The notes under the pieces: generated by a model
What the model was told of the DNA's origin: nothing
The model's database searches: none
Seen by the model: only the letters and a program-made list of their open reading frames with translations
Program-made: the position numbers and the translations under genes
Origin: Pseudomonas sp. NC02
GTDB taxonomy: Bacteria > Pseudomonadota > Gammaproteobacteria > Pseudomonadales > Pseudomonadaceae
Reading direction: 5' to 3'
DNA: 64,000 nt
Assembly: GCF_002874965.1 (NCBI RefSeq)
Contig: NZ_CP025624.1
Span: forward strand, 3,162,001-3,226,000
Shown here: positions 1 to 8,048 of the stretch, piece by piece
Numbering within the stretch: the stretch's first letter is position 1
How the letters are laid out: every line of letters begins with the position of its first letter

Positions 1-123
1 GATTTACACGCGAAGCTGAAGGCGGAGGCGGTGGTAGATGGTTTCGAACCTCTGGTTGCACTCGCCCGTCCTCAAGACGAGAACGAGGCGGGTAGCTTGA
101 TCGTGACTTTTCAAAAGATCTGA
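1..123 (+). CDS. C-terminal end of an unidentified phage protein (partial)
   Basis: The first 41 codons form an open frame ending in TGA at 121-123, followed by a good terminator at 173-197. The last 40 residues end in SLIVTFQKI and show no recognisable domain. The 5' part lies outside the window. Its position upstream of the late region suggests the end of an early or regulatory prophage operon. No function is assigned. Confidence 0.6.
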   Translation, partial: DLHAKLKAEAVVDGFEPLVALARPQDENEAGSLIVTFQKI

Positions 124-172
124 CCTGAAACTTTCCGGCTGGGGATACAGCCCGGCCACTTCGCTATTTTGA

Positions 173-197
173 GCCTCGGCATTCGCCGGGGCTTTTT
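173..197 (+). terminator. Rho-independent terminator after the partial first gene
   Basis: GCCTCGGC and GCCGGGGC pair as an 8-bp stem with one G-T wobble and a 4-nt loop, followed by TTTTT. It closes the transcript of the gene ending at 123. Confidence 0.75.
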
Positions 198-253
198 CGT
201 TTTCGGCTCCACCACACCCATCGCTCTGAGCTGGGAGTGCTGCTGGGGCTGAC

Positions 254-451
254 CTATTTCAAAGCCTCCACTGCGGAGGTAATAGAGCGATCATCGAAGG
301 CGCTTCCGTCTTGCTCTGATCGAACAATCCGCATGTTCTTAGGCGCGCTGACCCCTAGAGACACGGTGTCGCCTTCGACCTTGATCACCTTGATTTGGAT
401 TTCTTCGCCGATGTATAGGCGTTTATTGGGCGTTTTGGCTATGACTAGCAA
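254..451 (-). CDS. CsrA/RsmA-like post-transcriptional regulator, prophage-encoded
   Basis: The product aligns without gaps to the CsrA/RsmA family if translation starts at the TTG at 451: M-LVIAK at the N-terminus, YIGEEIQIKV (13-22), and GVSAPKNMRIVR (33-44). CsrA dimers bind GGA motifs in mRNA leaders and change translation or stability. Arg44, a main RNA-binding residue of CsrA, is kept, but positions 6 and 7 (usually RR or RK) read Lys-Thr, so RNA specificity may differ. The TTG has AAGGGA six bases upstream. The upstream ATG at 511 would add 20 residues not found in the family. A C-terminal tail of about 18 residues extends past the usual end. It is transcribed against its neighbours. 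Confidence 0.8.
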   Translation of the reverse strand: MLVIAKTPNKRLYIGEEIQIKVIKVEGDTVSLGVSAPKNMRIVRSEQDGSAFDDRSITSAVEALK

Positions 452-601
452 TGGGTATCCCTTTTGATTGGCTCCTGTATCCGTGGGATTAATTGCATGA
501 GTTCTGCGCAAAAAATGTAGGACTTGTCTGATTGTTCTGCCGAAAGGCCTTATTTAATCCTTCTCTCCTTGATCGGGAGAACAACAATACATGGAGTGAC
601 G

Positions 602-973
602 ATGGATCCTACTGACCTCGGACCAGGCACAGCTACCTGGCTGGGCGGTAGCGCCACCGTTGTACTGGGCGGCCTGCTTTGGCTGCGCCGCTTCCTTTCC
701 AAGGATGCGACCGACCGGGCAATGGACAGCGCCGATATCGGCACGCTAAAGCGCCTGAACGAGTTGCTGAACCAAGAGCGCGCCGCCCGCAAAGAAGCCG
801 AGGCCCGCGCCGATCAATTCGCGAAAGAGCGGAATGACCTTGCAGCCGCCGTTGGGCGCATGGAAGGCAAGATCGAAGCACTCACAAGCCAGGTCGCTCA
901 ACTCACTGACCGCGTGACGCAACAGAGCGACGAGATCACTCGCCTGCGCACCAAGCTGGGAGGGATCGCCTGA
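602..973 (+). CDS. Small membrane-anchored coiled-coil protein (possible holin-region protein)
   Basis: The 123-residue product has one hydrophobic segment near the N-terminus (about residues 12-30) followed by a basic stretch and a long heptad-rich coiled coil (about 45-118). ATG 602 is preceded by GGAG at a good distance, while the longer frame from 524 lacks support. It overlaps the next gene by one base (TGATG), so the two are translationally coupled. Single-span proteins at this place before the terminase genes sometimes include the holin in Pseudomonas siphoviruses, and no holin lies beside the endolysin here. That role is inference. Confidence 0.7.
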   Translation: MDPTDLGPGTATWLGGSATVVLGGLLWLRRFLSKDATDRAMDSADIGTLKRLNELLNQERAARKEAEARADQFAKERNDLAAAVGRMEGKIEALTSQVAQLTDRVTQQSDEITRLRTKLGGIA

Positions 974-1290
974 TGGACAGATGCGCACTGGAATTTATCG
1001 CACGCCGCTGGTGGCGCCGGGCCGAAGTCTGGGCGATTGCCGTCGTGCTGGTTGGTGGTGGTGCCGTCCTGGGTTACCAGGCCGCCTACTGGTCGCTCGC
1101 CGAGAGCCAAAGCAATCAGGTCAAGGGCATCCGCGAGGCGTACGACACCGCGATGACTGAGCGTGATAAACGCCTGGAAGAGTTGACTCGCAAGACCGGT
1201 ACCGCCGCCGACAAAGCCACGAAGGCTGCAACGACAGCGGCCCAGGCTGCCGACAAAGCGGACGAAGCCCTCAATCGGGTATCGCAGTAA
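973..1290 (+). CDS. Small single-span membrane protein with Ala-rich C-terminal helix
   Basis: The 105-residue product has a basic N-terminus, one transmembrane segment (about residues 20-40) and an Ala/Lys/Asp-rich helical tail with repeated AADKA-type heptads. It is coupled to the preceding gene by a TGATG overlap. Together they form a two-gene membrane unit before the terminase genes. A holin or antiholin role is possible but rests only on topology and position. No domain is recognised with certainty. Confidence 0.7.
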   Translation: MDRCALEFIARRWWRRAEVWAIAVVLVGGGAVLGYQAAYWSLAESQSNQVKGIREAYDTAMTERDKRLEELTRKTGTAADKATKAATTAAQAADKADEALNRVSQ

Positions 1291-1329
1291 TCCGCGCCAC
1301 GTTTTCGTAACTCACAATTTGTGGCGCAG

Positions 1330-1788
1330 TCATGAGCTGGCCCAGGCTGACGCGGCCGAGATGCCCATTTGCGCCCCGATGCCGAGTGCCTTTTCTGTTA
1401 GGGATTTAACAGAGCTCAAGACGCCATCTCTTGCGGCGTCTTGAAGCTGAGTGCCGATGCTGGCCCCATTCAAGCTATTTGGCGTTTTAAGCACCTCTAA
1501 GCCCTTCGCCGAAAGCACGCACCCTTTGAAAATACCAGCGAGCTCATCAATACCATCTTGCTTTTCAGACCATATGTAGCCGGCCTGGATTAGCCACGAC
1601 ATTGTAAATTTGAAAATATCAAGTTGGTGAAAGTAGTGCTTATCCCATGCCTCGAACTTAGGATCCAATGCTGATGTGTCTTCAGACACCATCGGCTCGA
1701 CGATGATACGCATCGGAAAGCTGTGATACAGCTTGGCCAGTATGAGCCCTACCGCATTGTCGAATTCGTCGATGTTAGATTCTGCCAT
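1330..1788 (-). CDS. Hypothetical prophage accessory protein (152 aa)
   Basis: The gene is transcribed against the late operon. The product has an acidic N-terminus and a middle part (about residues 50-105) with a pattern like a winged-helix fold (FTMSWLIQAGYIW, then CVLSAKGLEVLK). The last 40 residues are Ala/Gly-rich. I do not recognise the family. With the next minus-strand gene it makes a small reverse-strand block between the membrane-protein pair and terminase, a common site for accessory genes. Confidence 0.65.
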   Translation of the reverse strand: MAESNIDEFDNAVGLILAKLYHSFPMRIIVEPMVSEDTSALDPKFEAWDKHYFHQLDIFKFTMSWLIQAGYIWSEKQDGIDELAGIFKGCVLSAKGLEVLKTPNSLNGASIGTQLQDAARDGVLSSVKSLTEKALGIGAQMGISAASAWASS

Positions 1789-1850
1789 GCAACCCCCAGT
1801 AGGCTGGATGATTGTTAGAGTTGTGCCGCAGGTGAGAGCGGCACTAGGGC

Positions 1851-2045
1851 TTACTGGTTGAGTGCCTCTTCGATCTTGTCTGCATAGGCGCTGAGATTTT
1901 CCAGTTCGCCCTCTAAACCGCCGCTTTTCTGCACGCTAGCGAGTATCAACTCCAGCGCGCTGGCAACCGCCGCTGCACGGCGAATAGATTTGCGATCTGT
2001 GCCCGAGGCGTTCGTGTTTGTGATTAGCTTGAATGTTTCAGACAT
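1851..2045 (-). CDS. Small hypothetical protein (64 aa)
   Basis: The short product is mostly helical, with an Ala/Leu-rich central helix and an acidic C-terminus. On the minus strand AAGGAAG lies upstream of the ATG at 2045, an acceptable ribosome-binding site. It lies 62 bases upstream of the 152-residue gene and is probably cotranscribed with it. No domain is recognised. Confidence 0.6.
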   Translation of the reverse strand: MSETFKLITNTNASGTDRKSIRRAAAVASALELILASVQKSGGLEGELENLSAYADKIEEALNQ

Positions 2046-2133
2046 GAATACTTCCTTGCATTAAGTTGATCCTCACCAATACCGGCAACGCGCCACTATT
2101 TCAACCCCGCCTTTAGGTAACCTGAGACAATTT

Positions 2134-2658
2134 ATGACAACCAAGCAACCCGACTGGGAGGCAATCGAACGTGCCTACCGGGCCGGGATGCTTTCCTTGC
2201 GCGCCATGGCGGAACAGTTCGGCTCAAAGGAGTCGACAATCCGCAGCAGGGCAGCCAAGAACGGATGGAAGATGGATCTGACCGCCCAGGTAAAGGCGGC
2301 AACCAAAGAGAAGCTTTCGCGCAGCATTTCGCGCACCACCGTCGCGCAATCTGATGTGCGCGAAGATGCGCAGATTATCGAGGAAGCCTCAGACGTTGCG
2401 GCCTCTATCGTGCTGTCACACCGTGCTGATCTTGCGCAATGGCGCGGGATCGCGAATAAGCTGCGCGAGGCATTGGACGAGCTACTGGTCACTGAAGATA
2501 ACCACGGCGACTTTGCCCGCTCCCTGAACGCTGGTGTTGATGCCCAGCTCAAGGTCATCAAGGGCGAGCGCCAAGCCTACAACCTCGACACCGAGACCGG
2601 CGACAAGACAGTCAGCGACCTGGCTGCACTGATGGACGATCTATCGAAGGAAGCCTGA
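2134..2658 (+). CDS. Phage terminase small subunit
   Basis: The small subunit binds the packaging-initiation site on phage DNA and recruits the large subunit. The N-terminal 50 residues form a helix-turn-helix (AIERAYRAGMLSLRAMAEQF, then STIRSRAAKNGW), typical of this family, and the C-terminal half is helical and probably forms the oligomer and the contact to the large subunit. The stop is one base before the large-subunit ATG. Length (174 aa) fits. The ribosome-binding site is weak. Confidence 0.85.
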   Translation: MTTKQPDWEAIERAYRAGMLSLRAMAEQFGSKESTIRSRAAKNGWKMDLTAQVKAATKEKLSRSISRTTVAQSDVREDAQIIEEASDVAASIVLSHRADLAQWRGIANKLREALDELLVTEDNHGDFARSLNAGVDAQLKVIKGERQAYNLDTETGDKTVSDLAALMDDLSKEA

Positions 2659-2659
2659 C

Positions 2660-4150
2660 ATGAAGCCCGAGCACTTGAAGCTGCTCCGGGACAAGCGCTG
2701 GCGGTTGAACAACCTCTACTTCATCACGGACAAGCAGGGCAAGAAGGTCCGCTTCCGGATGACGGACGAGCAGATCGAGTACTTCGATGGGATGCACACC
2801 CGCAACATCATCCTGAAGGCCCGGCAGCTTGGCTTCACCACCGAGTGCTGCATCATCCAGCTCGACGCTGCGCTGTTCGAATCAGCCAAGTGTGCCCTGA
2901 TCGCTCACACCCTGAACGACGCCAAGCGCCTGTTTCGGGAGAAGGTCAAATATGCCTACGACAACCTTCCTGCTGAGATACGCGCCGCCAACCCGGCGAG
3001 TAACGATGCTGCTGGTGAGCTGGTGTTCAGCAAGGGCGGATCGCTCTACGTCAGCATCTCCTTCCGGGGCGGCACGCTGCGTTACCTGCACGTATCTGAG
3101 TTCGGGAAGATATGCGCCAAGTTCCCGCACAAGGCCCGCGAGATCGTCACCGGTGCCTTCGAGGCTGTCGCCACCGATTGTTTCGTCACGATTGAATCGA
3201 CGGCGGAGGGCCGGGCAGGCTACTTCTTCGATTACTCGCAGAGCGCTGAACGCCAGCAACTGGCCGGCGTGCCCCTGGGCCTGCTGGACTGGAAGTTTTT
3301 CTTCTTCTCCTGGTGGAAGAACAAGGCCTACTGGCTTGACCCGACTGACGTGGTCATCCCGCAGCGCCTGACCGACTACTTCAACGAGCTGTTCGCGAAG
3401 CACGGCATTGACACGAACCCAGGCCAGCGAGCCTGGTACGCCGCCAAGGAGAAGACTCTCGGCGACGACATGAAGCGGGAATACCCGTCACTGCCGGCGG
3501 AAGCCTTCCAGCAGTCGATCGAGGGCGCCTACTACGCCAAGCAGTTCACCAAGCTGTATGGCGCGCAGAGGATCGGCCCGCTACCGGACAACAGTCATCT
3601 GCCGGTGCACACAATATGGGATATCGGCGTCGGCGACTCTACGGCTATCTGGTTCGTTCGGATCGTCGGCGAGGAATACCACGTCATCGACTTCTACGAG
3701 AACAGCGGTGAAGGCCTGCGGCACTACATGAAGGTGCTCAAGGATCGCAAGTACACGTATGGCGATCACTGGGGCCCGCACGACATCGACAACCGCGAAT
3801 TCGGTAGCGACGGCAAGACCCGCCGCGAACTGGCCCGGGAGGGCTACGAGATCGACGGGCAAAAATACAGCCTCAAGTTCAGCGTTGTTCCAAAGCTCGG
3901 CATCGACGAAGGCATTGAGCAGGTTCGGGAGATCCTTCCGGCCTGTGCCTTCGATGAGTCCAAGTGCGAACTGGGTATTTCCTGCCTGGAGAACTACCGA
4001 AAGGAGTGGGACGACAAGCGGGGCTGCTGGAAAGACAAACCACTTCACGACTGGTCATCGCACGGCGCGGACGCCTTCCGCTACTTCGCCGTATCGATGG
4101 GCCGACGCAAACGCACAGGCGGAACACGCCGAATTGGAGGCTTGGCCTGA
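2660..4150 (+). CDS. Phage terminase large subunit (packaging ATPase/nuclease)
   Basis: This is the motor ATPase and nuclease that packages DNA into the prohead. A Walker-A-like motif KARQLGFTT is at 53-61 and a Walker-B region LHVSEFGK at 143-150. The C-terminal nuclease domain begins around Asp321 in DIGVGD, and the HGADAFRYF motif close to the C-terminus supplies the usual late acidic residue. At 496 residues it has normal length. It follows the small subunit and overlaps the portal gene by one base (TGATG). Confidence 0.93.
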   Translation: MKPEHLKLLRDKRWRLNNLYFITDKQGKKVRFRMTDEQIEYFDGMHTRNIILKARQLGFTTECCIIQLDAALFESAKCALIAHTLNDAKRLFREKVKYAYDNLPAEIRAANPASNDAAGELVFSKGGSLYVSISFRGGTLRYLHVSEFGKICAKFPHKAREIVTGAFEAVATDCFVTIESTAEGRAGYFFDYSQSAERQQLAGVPLGLLDWKFFFFSWWKNKAYWLDPTDVVIPQRLTDYFNELFAKHGIDTNPGQRAWYAAKEKTLGDDMKREYPSLPAEAFQQSIEGAYYAKQFTKLYGAQRIGPLPDNSHLPVHTIWDIGVGDSTAIWFVRIVGEEYHVIDFYENSGEGLRHYMKVLKDRKYTYGDHWGPHDIDNREFGSDGKTRRELAREGYEIDGQKYSLKFSVVPKLGIDEGIEQVREILPACAFDESKCELGISCLENYRKEWDDKRGCWKDKPLHDWSSHGADAFRYFAVSMGRRKRTGGTRRIGGLA

Positions 4151-5607
4151 TGCCAGTGCAATCGACAAACCCCGACTACGACGCGCACATCGCCGAGTGG
4201 GAGATGATGGACGACGCGCTCGAGGGTGAGTGCGCCGTAAAGCGCAACGAGCGCAACCTGCCCAAGCCGAGCGGTATGGTTGAGGCTGAAAAGCTGGATG
4301 GCGCGGGTAACAAGTACCTGTACGAGAACTACACGAACCGGGCTCAGTACGAGCATTGGGTACGCGACTCTTTGCGTTCGATGATGGGCTTGGTCTCCCG
4401 GTTGATTCCGGAGATCGAGCTTCCTGCTGGGCTTAAGGGGGTGGAGGACAACGCTACTGCTGACGGCTTCGGCCTGAAGCAGCTGTTCTTCCGCATGGTA
4501 CGCCAGGCCATCTCCCACGGCCGTGTGCCGCTGGTGGTGAACATCGACGACGGCAGTGAACCGTACTTCTCGACGTACGCCACGCGCAACGCCATTAACT
4601 GGGACACCGCTGATCAGGGCGGTCGGCAGGACCTGGTCCTTTCGGTGTTCCGCGAGTTCCGCAAGAAGGGTGGCGATCGCTACAGCCATGACTGCGACAC
4701 GGTGTTTCGTGAGTTCTTCATGCTCAACGAGGTCTGCTACACCGCCGTGCGGAATGAAGGCGGTGAGCTGGTCGAGGACGAAAAGCCGCTGGGCACCACT
4801 GATACCGACAACCGGCTGGTCAAAGGCCTGCCATACCTGCCCGTGATTTACTGCGGTTCCACCGACAATTCCCCGGATGTCGACGAGGTGCCGCTGCTGA
4901 CCATGGCGCGTGCCGCGCTGAAGTCCTACCAGTTGAGCGCTGATTACTTCACGTCGTTGCACTACACCAGCCATCCACAGCCGTGGGTTGCAGGGATGGA
5001 TGACGTGGAACTTAGCGTCACTGGCCCATCCGCTGCTTGGGATCTTGGTCCAACGGGATCCTGCGGCTATCTGGAGTTCCAGGGCGCCGGCATTGAAGCC
5101 GTGCGCAAGGCCATGGATGACCAGAAGAATGCCGCGCTTGAGGCCGGTGCGAAGGTCATGGACGTGGCCGGTACCGAGTCGGGCGAGGCGCGTAAAACAC
5201 GGCAGAACGATCAGCACGCCACGCTGCACAGCATCGTCATCACTGTGGCCGAGGCGGTGGAGCAGGGCCTGCGATACGCCGCCGAGTGGAAGGGCTATGA
5301 CCCCAAACAGGTCAAGTTCAAGGTGAACCCTGAGTTCGTGACCCCGGTGGTCGACGCCCAGGTGCTCGCCGAACTTCTCAAGGGCGTGATGGCCGGCGCA
5401 CTCAGCGCCGACACCTACTGGCAGTACCTCACCACCGGCAAGCTGCCGGACCGCCCATACGAAGAAGAGGCCGACCTGATCAGCGATGAGCGCGAGTCGG
5501 CCGGCATCAACCTGGACAACGACGATGCCAACGACAAGCCTGGCGCAGACGGACAGCCAACTGCTGGAGCAAACGACCCGCCACTCGGTAATGCTGGAGC
5601 GGCTTAA
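4150..5607 (+). CDS. Portal protein (DUF4055-like)
   Basis: The 485-residue product sits directly after the large terminase gene, where the portal belongs, and looks like the DUF4055 portal-type family. Visible features are the early segment YENYTNRAQYEHWVRDSL, the region GLPYLPVIYCG near the middle and the C-terminal helical stretch with NPEFVTPVVDAQVLAELLKG. Its acidic tail is rich in Asp and Gly. The portal forms the dodecameric ring through which DNA enters and leaves. The start at 4150 overlaps the terminase stop. A longer frame from 3964 lies inside terminase and is not used. Confidence 0.85.
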   Translation: MPVQSTNPDYDAHIAEWEMMDDALEGECAVKRNERNLPKPSGMVEAEKLDGAGNKYLYENYTNRAQYEHWVRDSLRSMMGLVSRLIPEIELPAGLKGVEDNATADGFGLKQLFFRMVRQAISHGRVPLVVNIDDGSEPYFSTYATRNAINWDTADQGGRQDLVLSVFREFRKKGGDRYSHDCDTVFREFFMLNEVCYTAVRNEGGELVEDEKPLGTTDTDNRLVKGLPYLPVIYCGSTDNSPDVDEVPLLTMARAALKSYQLSADYFTSLHYTSHPQPWVAGMDDVELSVTGPSAAWDLGPTGSCGYLEFQGAGIEAVRKAMDDQKNAALEAGAKVMDVAGTESGEARKTRQNDQHATLHSIVITVAEAVEQGLRYAAEWKGYDPKQVKFKVNPEFVTPVVDAQVLAELLKGVMAGALSADTYWQYLTTGKLPDRPYEEEADLISDERESAGINLDNDDANDKPGADGQPTAGANDPPLGNAGAA

Positions 5608-6637
5608 GGCCGGCGAGGTCAAGAAGTTCGAGAAGTACCTGCGTCAGATCGACAAGCTGGTGCGGGATCAACTCACCCGCAAGGAGCTGACCACCTACAG
5701 CCGGGACCGCCTTGAGCAGTTCCTGGCCCGGGTGGACGGCAAACTGTTGGAGATATACAAGGCCTACGGCGACCTGGTGCAGGCCGATCTAGTCGACATC
5801 GCGCTGTATGAGTCGAGTTTTGAGGCTAAAAGCGTGAGCAATGCACTCTCCATCGACGCGGTGGTGCCGACCAACACGGTGATCCGTGCGGCGGTGTTCT
5901 CCTATCCGCTGCAGGTGAAAGGTATCGACGGTGGAAAGCTGCTGAAGAGCTTCGTCAGCGGCTGGACGCGGACCGAGACGATGCGGGTCACGAACACTAT
6001 CCGGCTCGGTTTCGGCCAGGGCCAGACCAACGCCCAGATCATCCAAGCGATTCGCGGGACCGCGGCGCAGAACTTCACGGACGGCGTCTTGGCGGTGAGC
6101 AACCGCAATGCTGCAGCCGTGGTGCAGACGGCAATCCAGCATGTGGCCACGACGGCACGGATGGAGACGCTGAAGGCCAACAGCGACGTGGTGCTGGGCT
6201 ATCGCTGGGTGTCGACGCTCGACCGCAAGACCTCGCAGCAATGCAAGGGCCTGGATGGGATGCGTTTCGACCTGGGCAAAGGACCGCTGCCGCCGGCGCA
6301 CATCAACTGCCGGTCAACTACGGTGCCGACCACCAGGCTTTCGGAGATGTTCGCCAAGGACGCCACGCGCGCCTCGGTGGGCGATAACGGCGGGGCCCAG
6401 GTCGACGCCGGCCTGAACTATTACGAGTGGCTGGCAACGCAGCCTGCGAGCTTCCAGGATCATGCCCTCGGGCCGGTCCGGGGTAAGTTGTTCCGTGATG
6501 GTGGCCTGACGCCGGAGAAGTTCGCCAAGTTGCAGCTCGACAAATCGTTCAAGCCTCTGACGCTTGCACAACTGAAGGAAGCAGAGCCTGACATGTTCAC
6601 CCGAGCAGGCGTTACACTCGGCGCTCAACCAGGTTGA
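5525..6637 (+). CDS. Head morphogenesis protein (Mu gpF / SPP1 gp7 family)
   Basis: The C-terminal part holds the SPP1gp7/MuF signature: WVSTLDRKTSQQCKGLDG, then GPLPPAHINCRSTTVP. Such proteins bind the portal and are packed into the prohead in a few copies. The N-terminal half is helical. The start at 5525 overlaps the end of the portal gene by 83 bases; ATG 5591 would also work and shortens the overlap. At 370 residues the length is normal for minor head proteins. Confidence 0.85.
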   Translation: MPTTSLAQTDSQLLEQTTRHSVMLERLKAGEVKKFEKYLRQIDKLVRDQLTRKELTTYSRDRLEQFLARVDGKLLEIYKAYGDLVQADLVDIALYESSFEAKSVSNALSIDAVVPTNTVIRAAVFSYPLQVKGIDGGKLLKSFVSGWTRTETMRVTNTIRLGFGQGQTNAQIIQAIRGTAAQNFTDGVLAVSNRNAAAVVQTAIQHVATTARMETLKANSDVVLGYRWVSTLDRKTSQQCKGLDGMRFDLGKGPLPPAHINCRSTTVPTTRLSEMFAKDATRASVGDNGGAQVDAGLNYYEWLATQPASFQDHALGPVRGKLFRDGGLTPEKFAKLQLDKSFKPLTLAQLKEAEPDMFTRAGVTLGAQPG

Positions 6638-6645
6638 GATAGCAC

Positions 6646-7134
6646 ATGCAGATCATCGTTGAGGACGGGAAGGGCAGGCCAGATGCAAATAGCTTCGTGC
6701 CGCTGGAGAAGCTGACCTTCTACCGCGACTACTACGGGTTCCGTATACCTGACGCTGAGGCTGAGCAGGTCGAACTGCTGCTGCGCGCTGCCGCCGACAT
6801 CAACGGTCGCCAGTGGAAAGGGCGAAAGGCCAATCCTGACCAGGCAATGGCCTGGCCCCGGCGTGACTGCAAGATCGAATACCAAACGCTTTCCGAGACA
6901 TTCGTGCCCTTTGAGCTGGAATGGGGTCAGGTACGGCTGGCGGTCGAGTTATACGCTGTCGAACAGGGCTTCCCGATCGAAGAGCCGACCCACTGCACTG
7001 AGCCAAATGGCCGGCGCACGCGGCTCAATCGAGATACGCCCGGCCTGCGAATGCGGCCGCCGCCATACGCGCCGAGTAGGACTCAATTCGCCGATTATCT
7101 GGTGATGAGAGGGCTGCAATTGATAATTTCATAG
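6646..7134 (+). CDS. Head-tail connector, DnaT-like family
   Basis: The 162-residue product resembles phage proteins labelled DnaT-like ssDNA-binding: an N-terminal VEDGKG...ANSFVPLE segment, YRDYYG, then a helical core with ADINGRQWKGRKANPDQAMAWPR written across residues 50-70. In head gene clusters this family normally acts as a connector or adaptor, and the DnaT name reflects distant similarity only. It follows the MuF-like gene by eight bases. Codon use changes sharply after it, where the AT-rich accessory gene begins. Confidence 0.75.
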   Translation: MQIIVEDGKGRPDANSFVPLEKLTFYRDYYGFRIPDAEAEQVELLLRAAADINGRQWKGRKANPDQAMAWPRRDCKIEYQTLSETFVPFELEWGQVRLAVELYAVEQGFPIEEPTHCTEPNGRRTRLNRDTPGLRMRPPPYAPSRTQFADYLVMRGLQLIIS

Positions 7135-7185
7135 CTTGAAAAGGTGGCCATTTGGTATAAGTGGCTTTTAGGCAATGGAGGCCTT

Positions 7186-7956
7186 ATGGAAATCAAATGG
7201 GTAGCAGTAGCAGTAGCAGGGATTTTTTTTGGGGTAGTTTGCGGACTTCTAGGTCTAACTATAGGCATCTATTTTAATCCTGAATCCACAATCACATTTG
7301 TCCCAGTTTGGGGGAGTTTGGGGGACTGGGCATCCGCAATAGGTGCTTTCTCCGCAGTTGCGTTTGCATTGTGGCAGTCTCATAGACAGCAACAAAAAGA
7401 ACTTCCAAGAGTAAAGATAATCAATCAATTTACACCTGATGAATGCCTACTTAGGGTTGTCTCAGAGGGGATTGTTCCGGAAAGTGTTCTAGGGGCTGAG
7501 CTGATATTCAAAAAAGATGGTTCTAAGATCGATCTGTTGACGTTTAGTCGAATCCCAAAAGGTGGCCAAACGACAAAGCTACAGAGAGGGGAATATCTTG
7601 ATATCCTTGCTTTGAATAAGCACGACCTACTTCAGTTTATTGAGCAATGGGTTGCAAGGCCCATAGATCAAATGCGTCGAAGTGAAATTTATCCAGGTAA
7701 CGGATATTTTAAGTTGAACAAGGTGTACTTCGATCGGCTTGAGGAGTTCTTTAAGCAAGATCTAGAAATCTTAATTAGGCTGGTTAGCAAGGATGTAACA
7801 GTTAAGGTTTCTCCAGAGTTTTTATCCGTAGCCAAAAGCTACGTTATAAATACTAGGAAGACTGAAGAAACAGAGCGAGCGGCATCTAGGAATGGTGAGG
7901 CGCGAGCAAGATATGAAGCAGGACTTCACCTTGAATACGGTGATCCAGAGACGTAA
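7186..7956 (+). CDS. AT-rich accessory membrane protein inserted in head operon
   Basis: The product (256 aa from ATG 7186, which has GGAG five bases upstream; GTG 7144 is an alternative start) has two hydrophobic segments, about residues 5-30 and 45-65, and then a soluble domain of about 190 residues. The layout, a membrane hairpin followed by HRQQQKELPRV, is common in small bacterial membrane proteins of unknown role. Base composition is far lower in GC than the flanking head genes and codon use differs, so the gene looks recently acquired. TATAAG at 7156-7161 could serve as a -10 element for its own promoter, with a weak TTGAAA upstream. A strong terminator follows. No function is recognised; exclusion or defence is only a guess. 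Confidence 0.7.
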   Translation: MEIKWVAVAVAGIFFGVVCGLLGLTIGIYFNPESTITFVPVWGSLGDWASAIGAFSAVAFALWQSHRQQQKELPRVKIINQFTPDECLLRVVSEGIVPESVLGAELIFKKDGSKIDLLTFSRIPKGGQTTKLQRGEYLDILALNKHDLLQFIEQWVARPIDQMRRSEIYPGNGYFKLNKVYFDRLEEFFKQDLEILIRLVSKDVTVKVSPEFLSVAKSYVINTRKTEETERAASRNGEARARYEAGLHLEYGDPET

Positions 7957-7984
7957 GTTTCAAGAGTGATTAATTAACCTCAAA

Positions 7985-8006
7985 CCGCCCAATGGGCGGT
8001 TTTTTT
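7985..8006 (+). terminator. Terminator after the AT-rich accessory gene
   Basis: CCGCCC, loop AAT and GGGCGG form a perfect 6-bp stem followed by seven T. It insulates the accessory gene from the scaffold gene, a standard moron arrangement, and its sequence resembles the four tail-region terminator cassettes. Confidence 0.85.
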
Positions 8007-8048
8007 ATGCCTGCAAAGCGGGCCGACCAAACCCAAGGGGTGCACCAA

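Noticed and set aside
4081..5622. A 513-codon frame on the minus strand over the portal gene
   Set aside because: Antisense shadow of the portal gene with no ribosome-binding site and no domain pattern.
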